Source: CAZDCD01 sp964503885 (GTDB lineage Bacteria > Bacteroidota > Bacteroidia > Bacteroidales > UBA10428). Taken from it: DNA of 64,000 nt. Positions 56,001 to 63,663 of the stretch are shown here, piece by piece. The notes under the pieces were generated by a model. It made no database searches. It was given only the letters and a program-made list of their open reading frames with translations, and was not told the origin of the DNA. The stretch is from NCBI GenBank assembly GCA_964503885.1, contig CAZDCD010000007.1:62001-126000 (forward strand), in the 5' to 3' direction. Position 1 is the first letter of the stretch. Each line of letters opens with the position of its first letter. The translations under genes were made by a program, and so were the position numbers.

Positions 56001-57083
56001 AAAATTGTTTTTTTCCTCAATACTTACAGCATATTCTGGATTTGAAGAACCATAGCTTTTGGCCCATTGGAGTATTCCGTTTTTATTATATTTGACAATA
56101 AATATGTCATTGTTTCCCTTATTTTGAAGTGGATTTAAAGATTGAAGTGTTGCTGTAGAATCGAATGTAAGAATTGGACTGCGAAAATAGCCGCTAAAAT
56201 AAACATTACCAAATGCATCGTCAGCAAGTGAGCCAGAAATATCTATATTATTCCCACGCGATCGCCTAACCCATAGACCATTACCGTTGATATCTGTTTT
56301 GTAGAGAAAAAGATCGGAAAAATTTGCTGCATAGCTAGTTATAGTATCGATATCAAGATTTAACTGATCCCTAAAATATCCATTAAAATAATATCCATCA
56401 GTGGAAGCTTTTACATTAGTAAATCGTGTTGAAATATTGCTTCCTGTAATATTTTTAGCCCAAATAAATTGTCCGTTCTGATCAAGCTTTAAGATAAAAT
56501 TATGAGTTCCGATTTGTGTAAAAGAATTACCATCAAAATTTACCTGATTTAAATAAGTGCCAGTGATAATAAGATTATTTGAATTATCAAAAACTATTGA
56601 TGATGGATTATTATTAGTATTGCTAATGGCAATATTTTTCTTTAATATACAACTTCCATCTGAAGTAAATTTAATTAGTGCAGTATTCCTAACACTAGGT
56701 GTTAAAACCAGAGTATCTGTTGTACCAATGAAAATTGTATCCATAAGTCCACCGACGAAGTAAAGTACATTATCCCTTAAGGTAATATCCAAGAAGTTGT
56801 CAATTCCTTTACCCCCAATTTGTTTGAACCATAACAAAGTTTTTTCTGGACTCAATTTTGCAACATATAAATCTCTGGCACCATGAGAATTATAAATATC
56901 ATAAGATCCCAAAAAATAACCTGATACATAAACATTATTTACATCATCATTTATTATTTTCAGAACAGCAAAAGTTCCGTTCGATTGAAAATGGAATATA
57001 CTTTCCCAATCTTGCGCTATAGCAAAAACGTGATTGAATAGTAAGAATAAAAAAATTAGGTTCTTGAAATTACTTTTAAGCAT
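53049..57083 (-). CDS. large T9SS-secreted protein: beta-propeller-like N-terminus, about ten SprB repeats, CHU_C/type B sorting domain
   Basis: The 1344-residue protein has a signal peptide (about 1-23), an N-terminal part (to about 460) of repeated VYVSGYF/IYITGYF and LQWAKSYG units resembling SBBP beta-propeller repeats, then about ten SprB-type repeats (about 470-1255) with C-x-G-x2-D/N-G-x-I and SGGTxPYxYxWS, and a C-terminal domain with YDAFSPNGDGINEVW, VKIYNVWGIEVF and WDGTYNGKELPSGTYYY. This is the gliding-motility-associated domain used by T9SS. It should be an adhesin or motility protein at the cell surface. Base composition changes sharply near 55.47 kb inside the first SprB repeat; the N-terminal coding part is much more AT-rich. 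Confidence 0.87.
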   Translation of the reverse strand: MLKSNFKNLIFLFLLFNHVFAIAQDWESIFHFQSNGTFAVLKIINDDVNNVYVSGYFLGSYDIYNSHGARDLYVAKLSPEKTLLWFKQIGGKGIDNFLDITLRDNVLYFVGGLMDTIFIGTTDTLVLTPSVRNTALIKFTSDGSCILKKNIAISNTNNNPSSIVFDNSNNLIITGTYLNQVNFDGNSFTQIGTHNFILKLDQNGQFIWAKNITGSNISTRFTNVKASTDGYYFNGYFRDQLNLDIDTITSYAANFSDLFLYKTDINGNGLWVRRSRGNNIDISGSLADDAFGNVYFSGYFRSPILTFDSTATLQSLNPLQNKGNNDIFIVKYNKNGILQWAKSYGSSNPEYAVSIEEKNNFLYLSGYYTGELIFGQDTLTGNSPSDTNMFIGTFDLQGNRLKSTQIKGSDSRKDISDAIFVDINNNIYITGYFKSSILYVGESSLVNNNPGSFDGLVARYTPPYSAVFTTVNNLKCSDDNSGSLKVTPYFGVPPFTYQWSHAPSSGIDDSIASGLSAGLYSVTVTDSRDSVAVATITITQPLPLSAPGIITDVSCYNGSNGAIDVTPTGGTLPYTYSWTSPDGSGINPTAQDQLNINRGTYILTLKDKNLCQRKDTFIVTQPQPITFGNSMVADVTIPPGSNGAIDLTVSGGTAPYGYSWTGPASFTSSDEDISGLNGGNYLINITDNNGCSGDTLFIVFDQTILIAQVTAKTDVTCNGSANGSATITVLNGAYPYTYNWSDGPNSVGDSVLVRTNMSGGLYYVTVTDNDAKTAQTSVQINEPSAPVSLLLNSFPLRCNNDNSGVLNLTVSGGTLPYSFNWSNGSTTEDLVNVAAANYSVTVTDSKGCTETGSEQITQPPAISLTIIPDPINRNYCYGDLNAEAFANAGGGTAPLSYLWNDPGGQITPTATGLGAGLYTVTVNDANLCFITNQVNITEPDQILAVPAYLLPSCTGDSDGRITPAVSGGTPAFDYQWNTGWNQRVIDNIGAGDYSLTITDAFNCVNEFDFFLDEPSPLTYQSVSLTDATCYGYDDGTITIGAAGGTGSYRYSVDGGTEYSANPVLEVPAGDYTLRIMDDNACESPDSLVSIDQPAGIIIGSEEVQDISCHGAGDGAITISASGGAANLRYSIDGGNAFFDNNGIFTGLPGGDYSVVVTDDECEIPGSLLSITDPGLLIIDTTEVSHQTGTLDGAIVLDYTGGTEPVTFILQPEGSDSLTSATGEFTGLQAGQYEVYAIDTNLCESNTLDVNILLTNGSNLVIYDAFSPNGDGINEVWNIGNIGTYPGSTVKIYNVWGIEVFSSGGYSQPWDGTYNGKELPSGTYYYVIDPGDGSEVLTGPVNIVK

Positions 57084-57097
57084 AGTAAAATGGGTTA

Positions 57098-57244
57098 TTA
57101 TGGGCTTACAGTTCCATTATAGGTAGTACCTTCTATATCTCCAGCATATACTCCTCCATAAGTATTATGAATACCTAAGCTTTTTATGTTCGGTGCCAGC
57201 CATTCTTTCTTGTTTTTAAACTTAACTTTTTCTAAGTTTTTCAT
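57098..57244 (-). CDS. lasso peptide precursor (LasA)
   Basis: This 48-codon gene is too short for most gene finders. Its product begins MKNLEKVKFKNKKEW and has the lasso leader pattern Y/W-x2-P-x-L/I-x3-G: W15, P18, I20, G24, then Thr 28 at the second-last leader position. Cleavage after Tyr 29 gives the 19-residue core GGVYAGDIEGTTYNGTVSP. Gly 1 would attack an acidic side chain at 7 (Asp) or 9 (Glu), so a 7- or 9-residue ring is possible; 9 is more usual. The core holds Thr, Tyr and Ser hydroxyls for tailoring. The gene is 124 bp downstream of the B2 gene and on its strand, which is not the most common order. Recognition of the leader motif is direct; ring choice is inference. Confidence 0.82.
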   Translation of the reverse strand: MKNLEKVKFKNKKEWLAPNIKSLGIHNTYGGVYAGDIEGTTYNGTVSP

Positions 57245-57313
57245 CCGAGCGTTTTTTTGGTCTGAATTTTAAGCTTTTGAGTTTAATCTTTCTATCCTAA
57301 TTTTTGTATTTAA

Positions 57314-57340
57314 AAATCATACTATAGATTGAGAATTCAA
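57314..57340 (-). promoter_or_regulatory. candidate promoter of the lasso precursor gene
   Basis: On the minus strand TTG (57340-57338) and TATGATTT (57321-57314) are 16 bases apart. This is an imperfect match to TTG/TAnnTTTG. It would give a leader of about 65 bases. The AT-rich interval 57245-57368 has no other candidate. Confidence 0.3.
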
Positions 57341-57368
57341 TCCACAATTAAAAAAAACATATATTATT

Positions 57369-57800
57369 TTAGTCAAATAAATAAATCGTTTTAAAATTCC
57401 TTTTCCCAAGAAATACCACCCTCTCCCCCACCTTCACAAAAGCATGTGCCTTCAATAGTTGAAGCCGGGAATTGTTCACCCCCAGGGCAATGGTGCTTTC
57501 CACACCCAGTTTATTAAGCAGCAGCTTAAACACGATCGATCTTACCAGGCAGCTTAGCGTTACCGGACTAAATCTGCTGATCCGGCGCATGGTTCTTCGT
57601 GTAAGCCGGATCATCTGCAGCCTGTGCTCTTCGTCCGCCCTGAAGCTGGGTTTTGTTTTCAGCAGGTGCATATAGGTCTTCAAGGGGAACAGGTAGACCA
57701 GCATAAATACCGGCAGGCTGAGCAAAAAACCCTTCACCAGCAATCGTTTTTCAACAGCCGGGACCTGATAAAACCGTCGTAAATAATAAGAAAGCTTCAT
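57369..57800 (-). CDS. lasso peptide leader protease (B2, transglutaminase-like)
   Basis: The 143-residue protein matches the B2 half of lasso maturation proteins, which cut the leader from the precursor. The catalytic Cys is C84 in LSCLVRSIVFKLLLNKLGV and the His is H119 in KAHAFVKVG, where most homologues read AHAWVE. An N-terminal segment with a hydrophobic stretch (about 24-40, KGFLLSLPVFMLVYLFPL) may touch the membrane. It begins 4 bp after the B1 gene, so the two are translated together. Split B1/B2 is normal outside proteobacteria. Confidence 0.88.
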   Translation of the reverse strand: MKLSYYLRRFYQVPAVEKRLLVKGFLLSLPVFMLVYLFPLKTYMHLLKTKPSFRADEEHRLQMIRLTRRTMRRISRFSPVTLSCLVRSIVFKLLLNKLGVESTIALGVNNSRLQLLKAHAFVKVGERVVFLGKRNFKTIYLFD

Positions 57801-57803
57801 GCT

Positions 57804-58133
57804 CTAACCGTGTCTTTGTTTATCCTTCGGGATGGTCACGTCAACCAGTTTTTTATCGGCCAGTTGCTCAATGAACGTCAATGTATCTTTTTTACACTGC
57901 TCTTCGTCGATCTCATACTCGTCAAGCAAGGTTGTGATGAGGTGCTTCCAGGTAATTCCTTCTTCGAGGAGCTGCCATATGTGCGAACCCACCCTATCCA
58001 TGCCATAATACTCGCTGTTCTCAATGCTCAGCATCACTACCTCACCGTCTATTTCGCTGAAAAGCTGGTCATTTTTTCGTTTCAGCACCGTCTGCGGGGA
58101 AAATTCCCCGCTTTTTTTACCTGTCCTGGCCAT
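57804..58133 (-). CDS. lasso peptide leader-recognition protein (B1, PqqD/RRE family)
   Basis: The 109-residue protein is a PqqD-like RiPP recognition element. The typical opening is seen in GEVVMLSIENSEYYGMD, followed by VGSHIWQLLEEGITW and a helical C-terminus. It should bind the leader of the precursor through the W-x2-P-x-I-x3-G motif and bring it to B2. A Lys/Arg-rich N-terminus of about 25 residues precedes the domain. It starts the B1-B2-precursor run on the minus strand. Confidence 0.88.
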   Translation of the reverse strand: MARTGKKSGEFSPQTVLKRKNDQLFSEIDGEVVMLSIENSEYYGMDRVGSHIWQLLEEGITWKHLITTLLDEYEIDEEQCKKDTLTFIEQLADKKLVDVTIPKDKQRHG

Positions 58134-58791
58134 CTTCAGTTACACTTTTACACCCCCGATAGTGCAGGGTATTCTGTCACAAAAATAGGCAATTGGAACC
58201 GGTGATGCAAATCATCTTGAAATTTACGAAAAAAGCCGGCTAATTGTTATGAATTCACATGTAATTTTAAACAAATCAGGAGTTTTAATTAACAAAGGAA
58301 ATGACCGGAGGCATGAATTGCCAAGGTTTGATCTGCACCACGAGAACCAGTAATCGGTAAACGTTGATCTGTAATCAGTACCTCCATGGCGGGATTTTTA
58401 CTGTGCTTGGATAATTTGTATGCTATGTCTGAATACCTATATTTTAAAAATACTCATGGTAACTCCTCCTTATTACTTGTTTATTTCAAACAAATACAGC
58501 TAATGTCACTGCAACTGCCGCTTTTTACCAAATCGTTTCGAATTATCGATTGAGGAATAAAAGTACTTTTTACTTTTATTCTGTATGCATAACCTCACCC
58601 GGTCGTGTCCCATTCCTCACTGTTTTTTCCAGTTGCCAACTGCCTTTTGCATATAATTACTGTCGCTGCCACTGTTCCTGCTGCTGCTGCCTCTTTCCAC
58701 CACCCGTTTTTTGCTCTAATGTCCGGAGTACATCGTTATACATTCCGTTTTTGCAGTCCTCCTGACGGCTACTCATTGCATTTAACAATGA
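58134..58791. other. 658-base gap within the lasso cluster, no supported gene
   Basis: The interval between B1 and the sulfotransferase gene has only short frames. On the minus strand a strong AGGAGG site (near 58470-58465) precedes an ATG at 58456 that opens just six codons. Frames of 32 codons (58289-58387) and 39 codons (58657-58776), both minus strand, lack a lasso leader motif. I looked for a second precursor here and did not find one. The promoter for B1-B2 should lie in this stretch. Confidence 0.55.
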
Positions 58792-59673
58792 TTACCGGTT
58801 ACTGTTTACCGCTTGCTTTTGCCCGTCAGGCCAGTAACCAAATCTCACCATTGCTCTCCGGTGCGTATTCACGATCTTTTCGACCTGCCTGCCGGAAAGC
58901 ACATTTTTCCAGTCGCCGGAGATCCCTTTCCGGAAAAAGCTCTCCGATCGTGCAGCTTTCTCTCGGAACCCCTTCTCCTTTTCCTGCTTTTTCATGATGT
59001 CGAATCTACTGAATTCCAGCGCTCTTCTGATTTTTTGATCGGTTGCCTTTATGCCGGTAAATTCTGTAGCTTTTCTAAACACTTCGAAGGTCTCGGCCAG
59101 CATGTCTTCATAACGGATTACCAGAACAGGGAGTCCCGATATATCGATCCAGCTTTCAGCATGGCCGCTCCACGTAAGCAGCCTCTGGCGGGTCTGGTTA
59201 TGCAGTTTTGTTTCCCTGCTGCAGAAAGAATATCCGGGATCATTCATCATATCGATGGTTTTATCGATGGTGATGGCCGAATGGTGCGCAAACGATATGG
59301 CCACGTCCAGGGGGTTGCGGATAAAATAGATCACTGCTCTGGTCACCTCGGCGGGGACAAGAGGTTTCCCGTTCGGAAGGATGATCCATCCATCATGTAT
59401 CTTATGGTATATCACTTCATCTGAGCTACCGGCCATAAACCGGTAAACTTCAGGGCGTAGCATCTCGATCTCATCCTGTGTGAGATCGGATGAAGGAACT
59501 CCTGTGGCTTCGTCAAAAAGAGCACGGCTGCTGGCAATGGTGGTGGGATAAAGGTTGTTGATGTCGGCCGGTTTGTCCGAACCGGAAAGCAGATTGGTCA
59601 GATATACCCTAAACCAGGTATTTCCTGATTTGGGATATGAAGCAAGCCATACTATTTTTTTAAGGTCGTTCAG
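58792..59673 (-). CDS. sulfotransferase family protein, apparent CTG start
   Basis: The protein of about 293 residues transfers sulfate from PAPS. The 5'-phosphosulfate loop is visible near the start in WLASYPKSGNTWFR, the 3'-phosphate region in FIRNPLDVAISFAHH, and further on VLVIRYEDMLAETFE and FFRKGISGDWKNVL. The first in-frame ATG, at 59463, lies after the essential PAPS loop, so it cannot be the start. Upstream, the frame is open only to a TGA at 59677; the best start is CTG at 59673, which overlaps the stop of the kinase gene as CTGA. In this cluster it should sulfate a hydroxyl of the lasso peptide; that is inference. Confidence 0.82.
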   Translation of the reverse strand: MNDLKKIVWLASYPKSGNTWFRVYLTNLLSGSDKPADINNLYPTTIASSRALFDEATGVPSSDLTQDEIEMLRPEVYRFMAGSSDEVIYHKIHDGWIILPNGKPLVPAEVTRAVIYFIRNPLDVAISFAHHSAITIDKTIDMMNDPGYSFCSRETKLHNQTRQRLLTWSGHAESWIDISGLPVLVIRYEDMLAETFEVFRKATEFTGIKATDQKIRRALEFSRFDIMKKQEKEKGFREKAARSESFFRKGISGDWKNVLSGRQVEKIVNTHRRAMVRFGYWPDGQKQAVNSNR

Positions 59674-60587
59674 TGCTCAAATGCTTTTAAAAGAATACTG
59701 TCAATCAGTTCCGGGATCCTGAACCCGTTGTTCGGACGTATAACCTGGGTGACGGGCACAGCTTGCGCAAGGGTATTGCAAAGGGCGAAATGGTGCTGCA
59801 GGATACCGGTCTTATTCATTCCCCTGAAAAAATAGGTGTTGTTTTTCAGCAGATTGAATTTCTCGATCCCTTTCACATCACGTATTTCAAATGCTTCGCG
59901 GTTGTGGGTGGCGAGCATAAAGATCCTTTCAGCCTCAACGCTTTCGGTCCTGTAATTTTTTACCGGCATGAGGTATTTTTTCAGATCTGCGCGTATGGGG
60001 TTGAGGTTTCCGGGATCTTTACCCAGCTCCATGAGGCTGTCTTCCCATATTTTCATTCCGGGGAAGGAAGGTGTGATGAGCGGATGTTCTTCCTCAAGGC
60101 TGATCACTGTGATATCATCGGCCATCAGTGTTGCCCCTTTTTCAAGAAAGGCCGCCGCCAGGGTCGATTTACCGGCACCCGACATTCCTGAGAAGACAAA
60201 GCCTTTTCCGCGAAAGAAAACTGCGCTGCCATGCAGCGGAAGCAGTCTGCGCTGGTGGAGCAAAGCACCGAATACCGTTCCCAAAAGAAAAGCCGAAATA
60301 TCACTCCAGGAGGAATGTCCGTTCCGTTCAATCACAATACTCTTTCCTTCAGTTACATGGTACCGCGCAAGGTCGTCAACCTTCAGCAGAAACTCCTTTT
60401 CTGTAGCCTGGAAGAGTACCCCAATGTTCAGCGGATTATCGAGCTTCTCGGGTACCTTCCCCTCACGGATCACAATATCTGCATCACCTGTATCCGAGAC
60501 CGCCAGTCCGGTTACCGGAACCTGTGAAAAAACATTCAGGGCAAAGGCTTTGTAGCGATACGGATAATCTGTTATCTTTACATGCAT
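59670..60587 (-). CDS. HPr-kinase/phosphorylase-like protein (lasso peptide tailoring kinase)
   Basis: The 305-residue protein resembles the HPr(Ser) kinase-like enzymes found in lasso clusters. The P-loop is G-M-S-G-A-G-K-S-T (about 134-142), preceded by the family block LPLHGSAVFF with His 119 and followed by ATLMADDITVI with the acidic pair 157-158. It lacks the usual HprK N-terminal domain. In paeninodin-type clusters such kinases phosphorylate a Ser near the C-terminus of the precursor; the core here ends Thr-Val-Ser-Pro. Its stop overlaps the sulfotransferase start. A TAATTTTG box lies only 5 bp upstream of the ATG, so the mRNA could be nearly leaderless. Confidence 0.84.
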   Translation of the reverse strand: MHVKITDYPYRYKAFALNVFSQVPVTGLAVSDTGDADIVIREGKVPEKLDNPLNIGVLFQATEKEFLLKVDDLARYHVTEGKSIVIERNGHSSWSDISAFLLGTVFGALLHQRRLLPLHGSAVFFRGKGFVFSGMSGAGKSTLAAAFLEKGATLMADDITVISLEEEHPLITPSFPGMKIWEDSLMELGKDPGNLNPIRADLKKYLMPVKNYRTESVEAERIFMLATHNREAFEIRDVKGIEKFNLLKNNTYFFRGMNKTGILQHHFALCNTLAQAVPVTQVIRPNNGFRIPELIDSILLKAFEH

Positions 60588-60667
60588 GGTGCAAAATTAA
60601 CGAAATAACAGAATATCCGGCCGGCTGAAATGACTAATTTGGGCATCACACACCAGCTGGAAAAAGT

Positions 60668-62572
60668 ATGGTCACTGAAATATTCGGATACGCGGATCTT
60701 CCCGGAGGTGAAAGGTATTGCCGGGAAATAATGGGGAAGCCTGTTTATCAGGCCGGGCACAGTTATCGTGAAACAGAAACCGATGTCGGGAAGATTGGGG
60801 CATTATCCATCGGCAATCGCCGATTCCTGACTGATCCGGTCCACCTGTGCAAATTCGGAGCGTTTACGGCTGCTGCTGATATTACCCTGTATAACCGGTC
60901 AGAACTGGCTCACTGGCTTGGAATAAAGGACGGATTGCTGGAAAAAACCGGCGATTGCGAAATGGCAATACAGGCATTTGCAAAATGGGGGTACCGGTGT
61001 ACGGAACATTTCCAGGGAGATTTTGCAGTTGTTGTGTATGATGAAAAAAAGGGTGAGCTTTTTTGTGCACGCGACCATATGGGCATCAGACCCTTTTATT
61101 ATACTGTTGTGAATAATGGTTTTGCCTTTGCATCGGAACTGAGAATGGTGAAGGCATTCCGTGGAGAGAACCTGAGGCTGAACCACGAATACCTGCTCGA
61201 TACCCTGGTAACCGCCATATCGGAAAAGAAAGCCACAGCTTATGAAGAGATTTTCAGGTTGCCGCCCGGTCATAACCTTGTTTACAGGAAGGGCAAAATA
61301 ATCATCCAAAAATACTGGGAGCTTAACCAGGTCACGAAGGTCAGATACAAAGACAACCGGGATTACTTTCTTCAGTTCAGGGAGTTGTTGACAGGTGCCG
61401 TGGAATCGCGTTGTGCGGAATTTCAGCCGGTGGCTACTGAGCTCAGCGGAGGCCTGGATTCAAGTACAATAACCTGCATTGCCTCAAAATTCGCCGCAGG
61501 CAGGGGAATCCCTTTTACCGCTTTTTCAAATACATTGCCCGGTAACCATGGCACCCGCATGACCGATGAAAAGGAGCACATACAAAAAGTCCTAGACTGG
61601 CAGCCTTTGATATGGAAGGAGGTGAATACCACTGGTGAGGATATGCTGACCCTGATAAGAAGATCGATTGCCGTGCAGGGTTGTTTTACCCAGCAGCGTT
61701 TTCATATGTTCAATACTGGCATATACAGGGCCGCAGGTCAAGCAGGCGCACATATCCTTCTGTCGGGTTTCGGCGGTGATGAAATGGTATCGGCACGAAC
61801 AGGACCGTCATGGAATGACCTGATCATAGAGAAACAGTGTAGTGAGTTCTTACGGGCATTGCGGAAAAATACTGTTCTGCCTGTGGCAGTGTTCAAAGGG
61901 ATGATGCGTATGGCTGCATATTGCATGGAAAGAAACAGGCAACCGGGTAAAACATCGGGAGTTTTTACACCTGAATTGTTGAGCCGCAGGTTCGAAAATC
62001 TGGCATTGCTTCCTGAATTTGCTGCAATCAATAATCTGAAAGAGCGATATTCCGGCAAACACTTACGGCAGGTAGAACGTTTTCTTGCAGGCCGTCAACT
62101 TCAGAGGATCGGACACCAGCATGTGCTGCAACGGATAGAATATTCATGCGCAGCAGCGGCACAGTTTGGGATACAGTACCGTTATCCGCTGCTCGATATC
62201 AGCCTTTTGGAAGCTTGTTTGTCGTTTCCCTCCTGGGTTAAACATCAGCCGGGAACCGACCGGTACCTTTTTCGCAATGCCATAAAAGACCTGGTACCGG
62301 AAGAAATAAGGATGAGAAAGGATAAGACCGGGGCAGTCATACCGCATATCAACATAAGGTTGCAGTATGACCGGATGCTGATCACAGGTTTTTTGAATAC
62401 AATGGCAGAAGATAGGTTTCTGAGCACCATATTTGATTTTTCCAGGTTCGGAGACTGGATTGATGCACTTATTGAACGCAAGCCCGAAGACATGAACTAC
62501 CTGATGCCGGGAGCTTTTTATAATGATCTGATGATTATGCTATGGTTCAGCCAGGATCCAACGGACCGGTAA
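60668..62572 (+). CDS. lasso peptide cyclase (asparagine synthase-like, LasC)
   Basis: The 634-residue protein is an asparagine-synthetase B homologue. The N-terminal glutaminase-like domain (about 1-200) keeps GDFAVVVYDEKKGELFCARDH and GIRPFYYT but lacks the catalytic Cys at position 2, as lasso cyclases do. The AMP-forming domain has the PPi loop S-G-G-L-D-S-S (260-266) and LSGFGGDEMVSA. It should adenylate the Asp/Glu side chain of the core and close the ring with Gly 1. It is divergent from the kinase gene by 80 bp, so the cluster has two arms read from a shared control region. Confidence 0.9.
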   Translation: MVTEIFGYADLPGGERYCREIMGKPVYQAGHSYRETETDVGKIGALSIGNRRFLTDPVHLCKFGAFTAAADITLYNRSELAHWLGIKDGLLEKTGDCEMAIQAFAKWGYRCTEHFQGDFAVVVYDEKKGELFCARDHMGIRPFYYTVVNNGFAFASELRMVKAFRGENLRLNHEYLLDTLVTAISEKKATAYEEIFRLPPGHNLVYRKGKIIIQKYWELNQVTKVRYKDNRDYFLQFRELLTGAVESRCAEFQPVATELSGGLDSSTITCIASKFAAGRGIPFTAFSNTLPGNHGTRMTDEKEHIQKVLDWQPLIWKEVNTTGEDMLTLIRRSIAVQGCFTQQRFHMFNTGIYRAAGQAGAHILLSGFGGDEMVSARTGPSWNDLIIEKQCSEFLRALRKNTVLPVAVFKGMMRMAAYCMERNRQPGKTSGVFTPELLSRRFENLALLPEFAAINNLKERYSGKHLRQVERFLAGRQLQRIGHQHVLQRIEYSCAAAAQFGIQYRYPLLDISLLEACLSFPSWVKHQPGTDRYLFRNAIKDLVPEEIRMRKDKTGAVIPHINIRLQYDRMLITGFLNTMAEDRFLSTIFDFSRFGDWIDALIERKPEDMNYLMPGAFYNDLMIMLWFSQDPTDR

Positions 62573-63663
62573 GCAGAACGCCGGATTTCACCGGTTTTTC
62601 AGCCGAAATGAAGGCCCTTCTTCATTACCTGGCGGATGACCGTTACTCCCAGGTGAAGAGACGCATTTACAAGGGGGTGGATGACGTGAAATTTGCTGAA
62701 CTGGCAGAACGACACCGTCTGACCACTCTTATTTACAAGCAGCTATTGCAATACCCTGAGCTGGCCGGTACTCCGCTGATGGCCAGGCTAAAAGAGTTGA
62801 GCAGGAAAGCGACCATACGGTCTCTAAATCACCTGGCGGAACTGATGAGTGTATGCCGGGAGTTTAACCACCGGAAGATTGATTTTATTGTCATGAAAGG
62901 GCCGCAGCTTTCCCATTTTCTTTATGGTGACGGTTCAGTAAGAACGAGTGTTGACCTGGATATTTTTCTGAAATATGGGAACGACATCGAAAAAGCTGGT
63001 GAAATATTGCGCAAGCTTCAATACAACGGCACAGATTACCCCGGAAAAAATAAGCGGCTTAAGAAAATGTTCTTCAGGATCGGTAAGCACGAGAGCCATT
63101 TTCTCAATGCCTGCAATGGTACCTGTATCGATCTGCATACAAAGCCTGCAGGAAACACCCTTATCACCAGGCGGCTATACCGGTTTTTATTTGAAAACAC
63201 AGAACAGTACACAATGCACGGGGTATCCGTTCCGGTTCCTTCAAGGTCGGATTATTTTCTGTTCCTCTGTTATCATGGTGCCGTGCATCAGTTCGGAAGC
63301 CTTCACTGGCTGGCCGACATTTGCGATTTTCGTAGGCACGCAGGTTTGGCAGAAACAGCTCTGCTGCAAAGATCCGTTTCGTTAAACCTGAAGAGATACC
63401 TTGTGATAACTTTTAAGATCATGAACAGGTTATGTGGCCTTCCGGTGCCGGACGGCTTTCACCCCCACAGCGGAAGATCCGGAATGACCACCAGACTAAC
63501 CGATATGTGCATAAACACTATGAACCGGGAGAAAGGGTATGGTCTTACCCTAAATGGCAGGATCACCAAAACTGTGTACAAGTTGATGCTGGCTGAAAAT
63601 TTTATGTCACGGATCGACATCCTCATCAGCATCATTGCGCGTTATCTTTACCGTATGCTTTAG
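62542..63663 (+). CDS. nucleotidyltransferase family protein (NTP_transf_5) in lasso cluster
   Basis: The 373-residue protein belongs to the nucleotidyltransferase group often found in lasso clusters. The catalytic pattern is seen in MKGPQLSHFLYGDG followed by VRTSVDLDIFLKYG with the Asp pair. A helical N-terminus and an all-helical C-terminal half flank the catalytic core. Its start overlaps the cyclase gene by 31 bp, so translation is coupled. The reaction is not established for the family; transfer of a nucleotide or nucleotide-sugar part to the peptide is possible. It ends the plus-strand arm of the cluster. Confidence 0.84.
   Translation: MVQPGSNGPVSRTPDFTGFSAEMKALLHYLADDRYSQVKRRIYKGVDDVKFAELAERHRLTTLIYKQLLQYPELAGTPLMARLKELSRKATIRSLNHLAELMSVCREFNHRKIDFIVMKGPQLSHFLYGDGSVRTSVDLDIFLKYGNDIEKAGEILRKLQYNGTDYPGKNKRLKKMFFRIGKHESHFLNACNGTCIDLHTKPAGNTLITRRLYRFLFENTEQYTMHGVSVPVPSRSDYFLFLCYHGAVHQFGSLHWLADICDFRRHAGLAETALLQRSVSLNLKRYLVITFKIMNRLCGLPVPDGFHPHSGRSGMTTRLTDMCINTMNREKGYGLTLNGRITKTVYKLMLAENFMSRIDILISIIARYLYRML

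Noticed and set aside
58289..58387. 32-codon minus-strand frame as a second lasso precursor
   Set aside because: It has no P-x-L/I-x3-G leader pattern and no Gly-initial core with an acidic residue at 7-9.
58657..58776. 39-codon minus-strand frame ending in a Gln-rich tail
   Set aside because: No leader motif, low-complexity end, no sign of conservation; probably chance.
58605..58997. 130-codon plus-strand frame opposite the sulfotransferase
   Set aside because: It runs antisense across the sulfotransferase gene, whose PAPS motifs prove the minus-strand reading.
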